Source: a virus. From it: a stretch of 33,653 nucleotides of DNA. This document shows, piece after piece, positions 14,385 through 20,551 of the stretch; within the stretch, counting starts at the first letter, position 1; the number at the start of each line of letters is the position of its first letter. Where the stretch lies: the IMG/VR virus record IMGVR_UViG_3300046001_009045, positions 1-33,653 of that record; one strand, written 5' to 3'. A model generated the notes under the pieces. The model ran no database searches and had not been told where the DNA came from. It saw nothing but the letters and a program-made list of their open reading frames with translations. Position numbers and translations under genes: made by a program.

Positions 14385-15155
14385 TTAGATTTTGAGTTCG
14401 TTGCGTATTTTTGTAGCAGAGATATCTCGGGTACTTTCATCTAGTGTAATTTGCTCGATTTTATACCCTACGTCTCTTCCGTAAAATATGTTGGTAATGT
14501 TAGGCACTCTAATTATATTATATTTACCTTCATAATCAATCATTCCTTTACGAATATTCTGTTCTACTTCCTCATACGAAAAAGGATTCTTTTCATCAGT
14601 ACCTTGAGTGTCTCTAATAGCTATACAAGCCTGGCCAACCCGGTTAATAGCCTCTACAATAAGCCTCTTGTGTCCATCATGGAAAGGTTGATAACGACCG
14701 AGCATATAAGCGGTAGGGAACTTAGAGTTAAATGTCGGTATAAGAGTCTTCTTGATTAAGTTAGCCCAGTAAAGTGGAGAGCCTTCATTAGTTACTTCTA
14801 TATTAAATTGCTCTGGAGCAGTAAACATCTTAGTGGTATCTGCAAAGTCTCTACATGGTGTTCTGTTAATCCAAATTACAAAAGCATCTTTTACACCGAA
14901 TGCGTTTCTAGATTCGGGAGTAGGGCATATAAAATCGGCAATAGCGTATTGTTTGGTGCGTACTACAATATTACAAAGCACTCCCATTCGTCGAGCATGC
15001 TCGATTCTATCCTCAGGCTTGAAGCCAAGGTCTTTGTTCACTTCTTTACGGATTTCGTCCGCATTGAAATGAACCGCGTTTAACATTTTGGCCAACTCTA
15101 TAGCAAGAGTTGTTTTACCGGCGCCCGGTAAACCCATAATGAGAATTTTCTTCAT
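14385..15155 (-). CDS. APS-kinase-like / nucleotidyltransferase fusion
   Basis: 256 residues in two domains. The N-terminal P-loop kinase (1-about 140) has Walker A GLPGAGKTT (8-16), and NADEIRKEVNKDLGFKPEDR at 31-50 closely follows the adenylylsulfate-kinase signature (DGDN..R..LN.DLGF..EDR). Such kinases make PAPS from APS. The C-terminal domain (about 148-256) is an HxGH nucleotidyltransferase, with GRYQPFHDGH at 153-162 and ISATKIR at 245-251, closest in style to NadM/NadR adenylyltransferases. Kinase-first order is the reverse of NadR and the same as in animal PAPS synthases, although those carry a true ATP sulfurylase. PAPS would serve the sulfotransferase at 8288-8971. NAD-salvage or another nucleotide role is equally open. 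ATG 15155 has TAAGTT eight bases upstream. Confidence 0.85.
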   Translation of the reverse strand: MKKILIMGLPGAGKTTLAIELAKMLNAVHFNADEIRKEVNKDLGFKPEDRIEHARRMGVLCNIVVRTKQYAIADFICPTPESRNAFGVKDAFVIWINRTPCRDFADTTKMFTAPEQFNIEVTNEGSPLYWANLIKKTLIPTFNSKFPTAYMLGRYQPFHDGHKRLIVEAINRVGQACIAIRDTQGTDEKNPFSYEEVEQNIRKGMIDYEGKYNIIRVPNITNIFYGRDVGYKIEQITLDESTRDISATKIRNELKI

Positions 15156-15181
15156 TAAGTAACTTACACTGAGCTAACAGC

Positions 15182-15391
15182 TTATCTATGATGCTTCTTT
15201 TTACCTCTACGCATATTAGCTTGCCAATGAGCTAATTGCTTCTTACGCTTACTAGCAGTCTTGCTATGTACTACCTTATCTAATTTAGATAAACTGGTAC
15301 CTTTTTTAATACCATGACGTTTACTATCACCAGGACGTCCAGGTCCTTTGTGATCCATAAAGTTTTCGAAAAATACTTTAAAGCTTTCCAT
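15182..15391 (-). CDS. Unidentified small basic protein with capsid-targeting-like start
   Basis: 69 residues, very basic (C-terminal KRKKQLAHWQANMRRGKKKH). The central GRPGDSKRHGIKKG and SKTASKRKKQLAHWQANMRRG are patterns I recall from short proteins in T4-like marine phages, function unknown. The first residues, MESFKVFFENF, resemble the T4 capsid-targeting sequence of internal proteins (MKTYQEFIAEA), so it may be packaged in the head with the DNA. The ATG at 15391 overlaps the 3' end of the upstream gene by 14 bases. Confidence 0.75.
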   Translation of the reverse strand: MESFKVFFENFMDHKGPGRPGDSKRHGIKKGTSLSKLDKVVHSKTASKRKKQLAHWQANMRRGKKKHHR

Positions 15392-16157
15392 CTTTTAAAT
15401 AAAAATGTGCTACGTTATAACCGTCTTCTACACTTTCGCTTAAAGCGTCTCCTACAGAAGTAGTGCCCATCGGTAAGTTACTAGCGGGTACCGACTCTTC
15501 TTCGTCTACTGGTTGACGCTCTTTACCGGCTAAAATTGCTTTAAGATCACTTAAAGCCCCGTTACCACCTTTCCAGGAACTTGGGCCGTATATTAAATAC
15601 TGCTCCTGTTGATCAGGAGAGGCACCAACTGAAGCATCAAAATCGGTTGGCTCAACCCCGGCATCTCTTAAAGTGTTTGCCATTGCTTTAATTAGCTCAT
15701 CATTAAGCGGAGTAGACCAGTTGTGAGTAACTTTAAGATCCTCAAGGTCGTTAATTACATCAGCAACAAGCTCTGATTTATTTTTAATATCACTATCTGC
15801 TAAAGGCTGGGATGACGGAATTGTTTCATCTTGCCCATCTGCAGCATAAGCTTCAGATGTATCGTTTTGATTATCAACTACATTCTGTCCTTGTAAAGTA
15901 TTCATTATATATTCTTTAAATGTCTTAAAGTCCTTTCTATTATAGTCAACTTTACTCTTAAACGGCTTACTTGGTGGTGGCATTAACTTACGTACCCCTT
16001 TCAAGGTATCTTTTTGAGTAATAGTCATTGGTACTTTAGCTTCATGTGCATTAACGCCTAAAGCAGCAAGATATTTCTTAACCGGGCCCGTAGTACAGCC
16101 TATTTTTTTACCAGTATCTTTTTTATAAATACATTTACCTCTTACTTTATATGGCAT
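15378..16157 (-). CDS. Unidentified phage protein with Lys/Cys-rich N-terminal module
   Basis: 259 residues. The N-terminus, MPYKVRGKCIYKKDTGKKIG then CTTG, is a short module seen at the start of various marine phage proteins. FKTFKEYIMNTLQG at 77-90 resembles a capsid-targeting-type helix and may mark a processed or second N-terminus. The rest is acidic and low in aromatic residues, with Gln/Asp/Ser-rich linkers (about 92-125 and 210-235), and is probably disordered in parts. There is no TM. It follows the metallopeptidase gene by one base and overlaps the small basic gene. A head-associated role is suggested only by these N-terminal features. Confidence 0.78.
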   Translation of the reverse strand: MPYKVRGKCIYKKDTGKKIGCTTGPVKKYLAALGVNAHEAKVPMTITQKDTLKGVRKLMPPPSKPFKSKVDYNRKDFKTFKEYIMNTLQGQNVVDNQNDTSEAYAADGQDETIPSSQPLADSDIKNKSELVADVINDLEDLKVTHNWSTPLNDELIKAMANTLRDAGVEPTDFDASVGASPDQQEQYLIYGPSSWKGGNGALSDLKAILAGKERQPVDEEESVPASNLPMGTTSVGDALSESVEDGYNVAHFYLKDGKL

Positions 16158-16158
16158 A

Positions 16159-16668
16159 TTATTCGTAAATTTCAGGATTTTGTTTTCCGTATGTACGAAG
16201 TAAAATACCAGCTACGCTATTAGCTTCGTTTTCATCTTCTGAACCAGTAGTACCGTCAATAGGGGTTCTGCCTATTTCTTTTTGTTTACAATGAACAAGT
16301 TCATGAGCAAGAGAGCGTACAATATCAGCTGCGTTACGCTTACTAGTATATACCCAAATTTTGTTTTCACTTTGCATATAACCAGCCATCGAGCAAAGCT
16401 CATTCACTCGCTGCCTGTCTTCATCAAAAACAACTATAGGCGCTTTTTTTATACCTAGCTTTTTTAATGCATAAGACATAAAGCGCTTAGTAATTTCATC
16501 TAAGGAGCTTTTAACTTTCATAGCTGCTTCCTTAGGAACACAGTTAGGTACTGTTCTACCGGCTTTTTGTTTTGTACCAACAGGCTTATAACCAGTCCAG
16601 CAAAGATTGTCTTTAGGGTTTTTCAGCCCTTCGTACACCGTATCAAACTTTTGGTTAAATAGCTTCAC
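16159..16668 (-). CDS. HExxH zinc metallopeptidase-like protein
   Basis: 169 residues. The zinc site is SLAHELVHCKQ with His122, Glu123 and His126. An acidic helix 20 residues later (SEDENEANSVAG) supplies a likely third ligand Glu, as in gluzincins. Residues 15-45 form a separate module (NLCWTGYKPVGTK, VPNCVP) found on other phage proteins. The start is GTG 16668: the preceding in-frame codon is TGA and no other start is available. Possible roles are processing of virion proteins, a peptidoglycan peptidase or host proteolysis; the sequence does not decide. It is the first gene after the branched terminator and has TAAGTATA five bases upstream. Confidence 0.82.
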   Translation of the reverse strand: MKLFNQKFDTVYEGLKNPKDNLCWTGYKPVGTKQKAGRTVPNCVPKEAAMKVKSSLDEITKRFMSYALKKLGIKKAPIVVFDEDRQRVNELCSMAGYMQSENKIWVYTSKRNAADIVRSLAHELVHCKQKEIGRTPIDGTTGSEDENEANSVAGILLRTYGKQNPEIYE

Positions 16669-16671
16669 TCA

Positions 16672-16679
16672 TATACTTA
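16672..16679 (-). promoter_or_regulatory. TAAGTATA motif before the metallopeptidase gene
   Basis: Minus-strand TAAGTATA whose core ends five bases before the GTG at 16668. The gene has no Shine-Dalgarno. A terminator lies immediately upstream (16702-16770), so a new transcript must begin about here if that terminator works, which favours a promoter reading. Confidence 0.5.
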
Positions 16680-16701
16680 TACCCATTTAACCTAAAAAAG
16701 G

Positions 16702-16770
16702 GGCGTACTTGGAATCGATTTAACAAACACCCATTTGTTAACACCCTATAACTCCAACTCCAAGTACGCC
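16702..16770 (-). terminator. Branched hairpin ending in a T tract
   Basis: On the minus strand, GGCGTACTTGGA (16770-16759) pairs perfectly over 12 bp with TCCAAGTACGCC (16713-16702) and is followed by CCTTTTTT. The 45-base loop holds a second perfect hairpin, TTAACAAA / TTTGTTAA with a 6-base loop (16720-16741), on the same strand. It lies just after the small membrane-protein gene (stop at 16774), so termination of that transcript is the simplest role. The enclosed hairpin and large loop are unusual. Confidence 0.7.
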
Positions 16771-16773
16771 AAA

Positions 16774-16968
16774 TTATTTGCTAACTTTCGCTACTGCACC
16801 ACTACCAAATAACGAAGTAAAGAAAAACGCTGCAATCCAAGTATTAAGCGTGTATGGGATACTTAATACTGGGAATAAGACATTTAATGACCATATGCAA
16901 GCGAGTGGGGTAAGAATAATTACACCAATTGCGAGTACGATAAGTAATGCTACTAGCAGCTCTTTCAT
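16774..16968 (-). CDS. Small two-TM membrane protein
   Basis: 64 residues with two hydrophobic segments: about 4-30 (LLVALLIVLAIGVIILTPLA) and about 40-58 (LNTWIAAFFFTSLFGSGAV). They are joined by a short loop with a Pro, and a short basic tail follows. Size and topology recall small inner-membrane proteins common in T4-like marine phages, and holins, but no lysis gene is adjacent. The ATG at 16968 is preceded by a TATAAT box at 16977-16982. It is divergent from the coiled-coil membrane protein gene. Confidence 0.78.
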   Translation of the reverse strand: MKELLVALLIVLAIGVIILTPLACIWSLNVLFPVLSIPYTLNTWIAAFFFTSLFGSGAVAKVSK

Positions 16969-16976
16969 ACGTATAT

Positions 16977-16982
16977 ATTATA
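16977..16982 (-). promoter_or_regulatory. Possible sigma70-type -10 box (TATAAT)
   Basis: Minus-strand TATAAT eight bases before the ATG at 16968. A TTGACC lies upstream, but the 14-base spacer is shorter than usual, so the promoter call is weak. Confidence 0.3.
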
Positions 16983-17044
16983 AGCAGTTACTCAAAGGTC
17001 AACATAATAACACTGTATTTTTAGTAAATATATTAACAAATTAA

Positions 17045-18574
17045 ATGAGACTTTTAGCATTCCTAGTTCTTATATCCGCCTTTGCAATAGCAGGGTGCGC
17101 AGCATATTTCAGCATAGTGGGTCTCACTTTACTCTTTGTAGGGTCGGGAGTATCCATTGTAGTAATGGGCTCTGCTCTTGAGGCGGGTAAGTTTATAGCC
17201 GTCACGTTTTTAAAGCAAAAATGGGATGAAATTGGATTAGCTCTTAAAGCTTATTTGATAGCGGCAACTTTAGTGCTAATGGTAATCACCTCTATCGGTA
17301 TCTACGGATACTTGAGTGCTGGTTATAATGCTACATCTATAAAGGTACAGGGCTTTGAGCAACAACTTGCAGGTAATTTAAAAAAGATAGATAACCTTAA
17401 GTTTGACAATGCTAAAATAGCTGAAGACCCTCTCAACCAAAGAGAGATCGAGTTAATTAATACAAATAAGAATACCTTTGTGGTACAACAATTGAAGTTA
17501 ATAGAGCAAAAAGAGACTAAAATAAAAGAGATAAGAGACGGCAATACCTCTGATAAAAAATCTTCTGATGATATGGCCGCCGCTAAGGCAGCTCTAGATG
17601 CCGAGAAGGTAACGCTTGATTCTGAAATTAGTAAAGAACTTGATCAGGTAAAACTTTATAACAATAGACTACAAATACTTGATAAAGAAGTTCAAACCTG
17701 GCTCGATCAAGGTACTGGTAGTTTTTTTAAGGAGAACGGTATCGATAAGGCTCGTTTAGTTAAAGGCCAACAAGAAAAAGAACGCACTCAAATTGACACT
17801 CAAATACAAGAGCGTCAAAACAGAATTGAAAGTCTAAGAGCAGAATATAAGCAGCAAGTTGCTAACTATACGTCCCGTATTGCAGGCATCGAGGCTAGGC
17901 TAGCCTCTCAGACCAACACCATTGAACAGACTACTAAGACGTTCGAGAAGGAAATTAACGACATACGTCAAGGTATTGATACTTATAATAAATCTGCTGA
18001 GGTAGCTGTTAGTGAGCAAATTACTAAAAAAGAGCAAATCATAAAAGATAATAAAAATAAGATTGTTGCTAATGAAGAAGCTGTACAAAAATTATTATCA
18101 AATAATAACGAAATTAAAGAGCAGATAAATCACACTGACGTGGGTACGTTTAAGTTCGTAGCTAATAGCTTAGGATTAACTCTAGACAAAACAGTTACCT
18201 ATTTTATTTGGGCAATCATACTAGTGTTCGACCCTCTAGCTGTATGCTTAGTGCTTTGCTTTAACTACCTCATTAAGGATATATCTAGCAAAAAAAAAGC
18301 TAAAGAACCGATACAACCAGAACCGGAAACAATAAGTATATATTCACCCGTAATAACTCCAACTCCAAGTACTCTAATAGAAGTACCGGTAGTTACCCCG
18401 TTAGTACAGGCTCAGGAAATAATCGAAACCCCCATCGTACCTGAGTCTGTACAACCTCGTAAAGAGCATGTAGATCAAGTGACTCGAATAGAGTCTATAC
18501 TTGAAGCCCAACGGAAAGAAAAAACTTTAAGAAAACTTGGTGCTATAGAAGAAGCCTATAACACTGAAAAATAA
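17045..18574 (+). CDS. Membrane-anchored coiled-coil protein
   Basis: 509 residues. Hydrophobic segments lie at about 3-20, 20-43 and 68-92. A long charged Lys/Glu/Gln-rich region (about 105-375) with heptad-like spacing forms a coiled coil, then one TM follows at about 385-409 (YFIWAIILVFDPLAVCLVLC). A Pro/Thr/Glu-rich tail ends in a charged helix. An IAGC at 15-18 resembles a lipobox but is embedded in a continuing TM, so it may be coincidental. Large coil-containing membrane proteins of this design are widespread in T4-like phages, with no proven function. The coiled coil probably faces one compartment as a bundle. AGTAAATA lies about 14 bases upstream. The stop is one base from the tRNA gene on the other strand. 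Confidence 0.85.
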   Translation: MRLLAFLVLISAFAIAGCAAYFSIVGLTLLFVGSGVSIVVMGSALEAGKFIAVTFLKQKWDEIGLALKAYLIAATLVLMVITSIGIYGYLSAGYNATSIKVQGFEQQLAGNLKKIDNLKFDNAKIAEDPLNQREIELINTNKNTFVVQQLKLIEQKETKIKEIRDGNTSDKKSSDDMAAAKAALDAEKVTLDSEISKELDQVKLYNNRLQILDKEVQTWLDQGTGSFFKENGIDKARLVKGQQEKERTQIDTQIQERQNRIESLRAEYKQQVANYTSRIAGIEARLASQTNTIEQTTKTFEKEINDIRQGIDTYNKSAEVAVSEQITKKEQIIKDNKNKIVANEEAVQKLLSNNNEIKEQINHTDVGTFKFVANSLGLTLDKTVTYFIWAIILVFDPLAVCLVLCFNYLIKDISSKKKAKEPIQPEPETISIYSPVITPTPSTLIEVPVVTPLVQAQEIIETPIVPESVQPRKEHVDQVTRIESILEAQRKEKTLRKLGAIEEAYNTEK

Positions 18575-18575
18575 A

Positions 18576-18661
18576 TGGTGCCCAAGGCCGGACTCGAACC
18601 GGCACGTCCTTTCGAACAACAGATTTTAAGTCTGGTGCGTCTACCATTCCGCCACTTGGGC
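18576..18661 (-). tRNA. trnL: tRNA-Leu(UAA), CCA encoded
   Basis: 86 bases with acceptor GCCCAAG/CTTGGGC, discriminator A and an encoded CCA at the 3' end (18578-18576). The T arm is GCCGG-TTCGAGT-CCGGC. The class II variable arm carries a 4-bp stem (GTTC-GAAA-GGAC), as expected for leucine. The anticodon loop CTTAAAA (18630-18624) gives anticodon UAA at 18628-18626. It would read UUA and UUG, common leucine codons in the surrounding genes. It lies tail-to-tail with the membrane coiled-coil gene, and no other tRNA is seen nearby. Confidence 0.96.
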
Positions 18662-18668
18662 CTAAAGC

Positions 18669-18899
18669 TTAACCTCTAAAACCACACTTACGAATACCTG
18701 AGCGATGTCCAGGCTGAGCCATATATTGCTTGGCGTTATTAAAGCTATCTCCAGACATTACTTGACAACTACCTCCCGTCTTATGATCCCAGACCATAAC
18801 CCCAAAACGATTAAGTTCGGTTTCGCGGGGAGCAAAATTAGGGTCTGCCAGAATACCTAGTTCGATAAGCCGCTGAGTCTTTTCGTTAGTAGTATACAT
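18669..18899 (-). CDS. Unidentified small protein
   Basis: 76 residues from ATG 18899, which follows the upstream stop by one base (TAACATG). The frame extends to a TTG at 18911, which is less likely. The C-terminal half has WDHKTGGSCQVMSGDSF and ends in a basic Gly-rich tail (HRSGIRKCGFRG). Not recognised; no TM or signal. It probably shares a transcript with the 81-residue gene before it and the tRNA after it. Confidence 0.68.
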   Translation of the reverse strand: MYTTNEKTQRLIELGILADPNFAPRETELNRFGVMVWDHKTGGSCQVMSGDSFNNAKQYMAQPGHRSGIRKCGFRG

Positions 18900-18900
18900 G

Positions 18901-19146
18901 TTAAATAGCAATTTTGTAGTATAGATCCATTACAGCAGCGACATCAAGCTGCTCAAAGAACTCTTTAATGTATTCTTTAGTATCATCTTCATCCATAGCA
19001 ATATAGTTAATACTATAAGTAAAATCATCATCGTGGTTGAAGGGCACACCAAAATGATCTCTAAGTAGCTCGTATCCGGTTTTATGTAAAGGCTGGCTAC
19101 GAACGTACTCGTTAATATACTCTTTCATCGAGGCAATAGTTTGCAT
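18901..19146 (-). CDS. Unidentified small acidic protein
   Basis: 81 residues, not recognised. It is acidic (HDDDF, AMDEDDTKEY), predicted helical and has no Cys. The ATG at 19146 has TAAGTA 14 bases upstream. It is coupled to the next gene by TAACATG. Small acidic helical proteins in phages often bind host proteins, but nothing specific can be said here. Confidence 0.7.
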   Translation of the reverse strand: MQTIASMKEYINEYVRSQPLHKTGYELLRDHFGVPFNHDDDFTYSINYIAMDEDDTKEYIKEFFEQLDVAAVMDLYYKIAI

Positions 19147-19222
19147 GTATTATTTTATCTTACTTATTTTTAATTTAATTACAGGTATATTATGCGCTTT
19201 ACTCTCAATAAAGCAAGAAAAA

Positions 19223-19250
19223 AATACCCTAAATATTACTTTAGGGTATT
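19223..19250 (-). terminator. Rho-independent terminator
   Basis: A perfect 11-bp stem (AATACCCTAAA / TTTAGGGTATT) with a 6-base loop. On the minus strand it is followed by TTTTTC. It lies 26 bases after the stop of the single-TM gene at 19277-19459 and should end that transcript. The 130-base gap 19147-19276 holds only this and the upstream motif of the next gene. Confidence 0.9.
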
Positions 19251-19276
19251 GAGATTAAGGGTAACTTAACTTTGAG

Positions 19277-19459
19277 TTACTCGTTACCAGGTCCAGGCTG
19301 GGTGCCTTGACGGTTGAGTGGATCAACTGCACCATTGCCAGTAATCGATGGTTCGACTGGAGTGGTAGATTGACTCTGGCTTAAACCAGTTTTCTTAGAC
19401 TTTTTATAAAAGTAGTAGCCGAGGCCACCAACTACGAGGAGGATTAGTATTAGTTTCAT
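19277..19459 (-). CDS. Small single-TM protein with Pro/Gln-rich tail
   Basis: 60 residues. One hydrophobic segment (MKLILILLVVGGLGYYFY, about 2-18) is followed by a basic stop-transfer (KKSKK) and a hydrophilic Ser/Thr/Pro/Gly-rich tail, so N-out, tail-in topology is likely. It is not recognised as a holin or spanin. TAAGTA lies 11 bases before the ATG, overlapping the stop of the gene upstream, and a strong terminator follows. Confidence 0.78.
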   Translation of the reverse strand: MKLILILLVVGGLGYYFYKKSKKTGLSQSQSTTPVEPSITGNGAVDPLNRQGTQPGPGNE

Positions 19460-19469
19460 ACTCGTATAT

Positions 19470-19898
19470 TTACTTAACTACTACTACAGGCCAAACATAT
19501 TCGAGGGTATCAGGTACGTCCGGCCATTGAGGCCTATAATGCTCTGGATATTTCTGTATTAGACGTGATTTGTGTGAGAGGTGTATATCTTCACGTCCTA
19601 CCCAGTCAGGCATAGCGTAGAAAGGAGTATTAGTACTATAAGCATTAATCTTACCGTAACATGTATCCTTATAACCTCGAGATATCCATTCCTTACAAAT
19701 AACAAGTCCGTACTGTACGAGAGCTTGAGGACAATCTCGCCACATCTCTCGACACGGATGATTCTTCCAACCTTTATAATTAGGCTTATAAAGGGAGTTG
19801 AGAAGCTGAAGTACCTCAACTCGCTGCTTGCCCAGACGTTTCATGTCAAGGCTTTTAGCAGATTCAGTAAAACTAGCGTATGGGAGAAACGTTTGCAT
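19470..19898 (-). CDS. Pyrimidine-dimer DNA glycosylase-like protein (MSMEG_6728 type)
   Basis: 142 residues. The start MQTFLPYASFTESAKSLDMK, RLGKQRVEVLQLLN, GWKNHPCREMW, EWISRGYKDT and HLSHKSRLIQKYPEHYRPQW follow in order the pattern of a conserved family related to T4 endonuclease V (Pyr_excise), a UV-damage glycosylase/AP lyase. The N-terminal amine is the nucleophile in T4 DenV; here residue 2 is Gln, not Thr, so activity is not assured. DNA repair during infection is the natural guess. Its start overlaps the stop of the next upstream gene (TAATG). Confidence 0.68.
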   Translation of the reverse strand: MQTFLPYASFTESAKSLDMKRLGKQRVEVLQLLNSLYKPNYKGWKNHPCREMWRDCPQALVQYGLVICKEWISRGYKDTCYGKINAYSTNTPFYAMPDWVGREDIHLSHKSRLIQKYPEHYRPQWPDVPDTLEYVWPVVVVK

Positions 19899-20182
19899 TA
19901 CTTAATAAAATGCATTATTACTGCAACAACTGCAAGCACAAACCAGCAGGCATTAAACAAAATAATAGTCGGCAAGGTCTTAACTGTAGATGACCACACT
20001 AGACCAGCGCTAGTAATTGCTGCAATAATATATAGCCACCACCATTGAATACCGAATAACAAGCCTGGGATAATAATAACAAGCTTATTCATAAAGCAAA
20101 CAAACTCTACCGTATTAGCAGAGTCCCAATACTCTTTAGTAAAGAGCCGTTTGAGCGCGATTATTGATGGATGATTATTCAT
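19898..20182 (-). CDS. Small multi-TM membrane protein
   Basis: 94 residues. A charged N-terminal part (1-28) is followed by two or three hydrophobic segments at about 32-48 (NKLVIIIPGLLFGIQWW), 49-62 and 72-92 (IILFNACWFVLAVVAVIMHF). It is probably an inner-membrane protein. Not recognised; the cluster WWWLYIIAAITSAGLVW is distinctive. It overlaps the 114-residue gene upstream (ATGA) and the glycosylase-like gene downstream (TAATG), so it is translated as part of a run of three. Confidence 0.78.
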   Translation of the reverse strand: MNNHPSIIALKRLFTKEYWDSANTVEFVCFMNKLVIIIPGLLFGIQWWWLYIIAAITSAGLVWSSTVKTLPTIILFNACWFVLAVVAVIMHFIK

Positions 20183-20523
20183 TTAGGAAACACACTAGGG
20201 TTCATACGATGTAACCGATTATGGAGATCAAGTATAAATTGTTTATCTCGAAAATCTCGAACGTAATCAACATAATTATAGAGGTGCTGTTCTGCTTCCT
20301 TAAAGGTATCAAAAGCAAAGTAACCGCATTCCGGTAAAGGCATATCTGGGTAGCTAGTATCTGATGTTGCACCGAGAAGCGCTTTAAACTTACCGTCATT
20401 TAGTCGGCGGATAGTAAGGTAGCAGCAGCGGTACTGACCGCGCTCCCATACTCCATGCACATCATTACCGAGCCATTTATTAGGCTGCTCAACAATAGGG
20501 AGACGAGCAATACTACGTTTCAT
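20179..20523 (-). CDS. Unidentified protein
   Basis: 114 residues, not recognised. It has a mixed alpha/beta pattern with GVWERGQYRCCYLTIRRL and CGYFAFDTFKEAEQHLYNYV, suggesting a small globular fold with paired Cys at about 33-34. It has a basic N-terminus and no signal or TM. It is the first gene of a leftward run, 28 bases from the divergent glycosyltransferase gene at 20552. Confidence 0.72.
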   Translation of the reverse strand: MKRSIARLPIVEQPNKWLGNDVHGVWERGQYRCCYLTIRRLNDGKFKALLGATSDTSYPDMPLPECGYFAFDTFKEAEQHLYNYVDYVRDFRDKQFILDLHNRLHRMNPSVFPK

Positions 20524-20539
20524 ATTTTAAGTTAAGTGA

Positions 20540-20547
20540 TAAGTACT
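20540..20547 (+). promoter_or_regulatory. TAAGTACT motif before the DUF616-like glycosyltransferase gene
   Basis: Plus-strand TAAGTACT whose core ends six bases before the ATG at 20552. The preceding TTAAGTGATAAGTA holds a near-copy. The 28-base divergent spacer leaves little room for a separate leader. Confidence 0.4.
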
Positions 20548-20551
20548 AATA

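Noticed and set aside
17045-17100. Lipoprotein signal (IAGC) on the coiled-coil protein
   Set aside because: The hydrophobic stretch continues past the Cys into a second membrane segment, so a multi-TM N-terminus explains it better.
18576-18661. tRNA as an attachment site for integration
   Set aside because: No integrase and no repeat of the tRNA 3' end is seen in the window.
19581-20048. Plus-strand 155-residue frame
   Set aside because: It runs antisense to two well-coupled minus-strand genes, has no family resemblance and no upstream signal.
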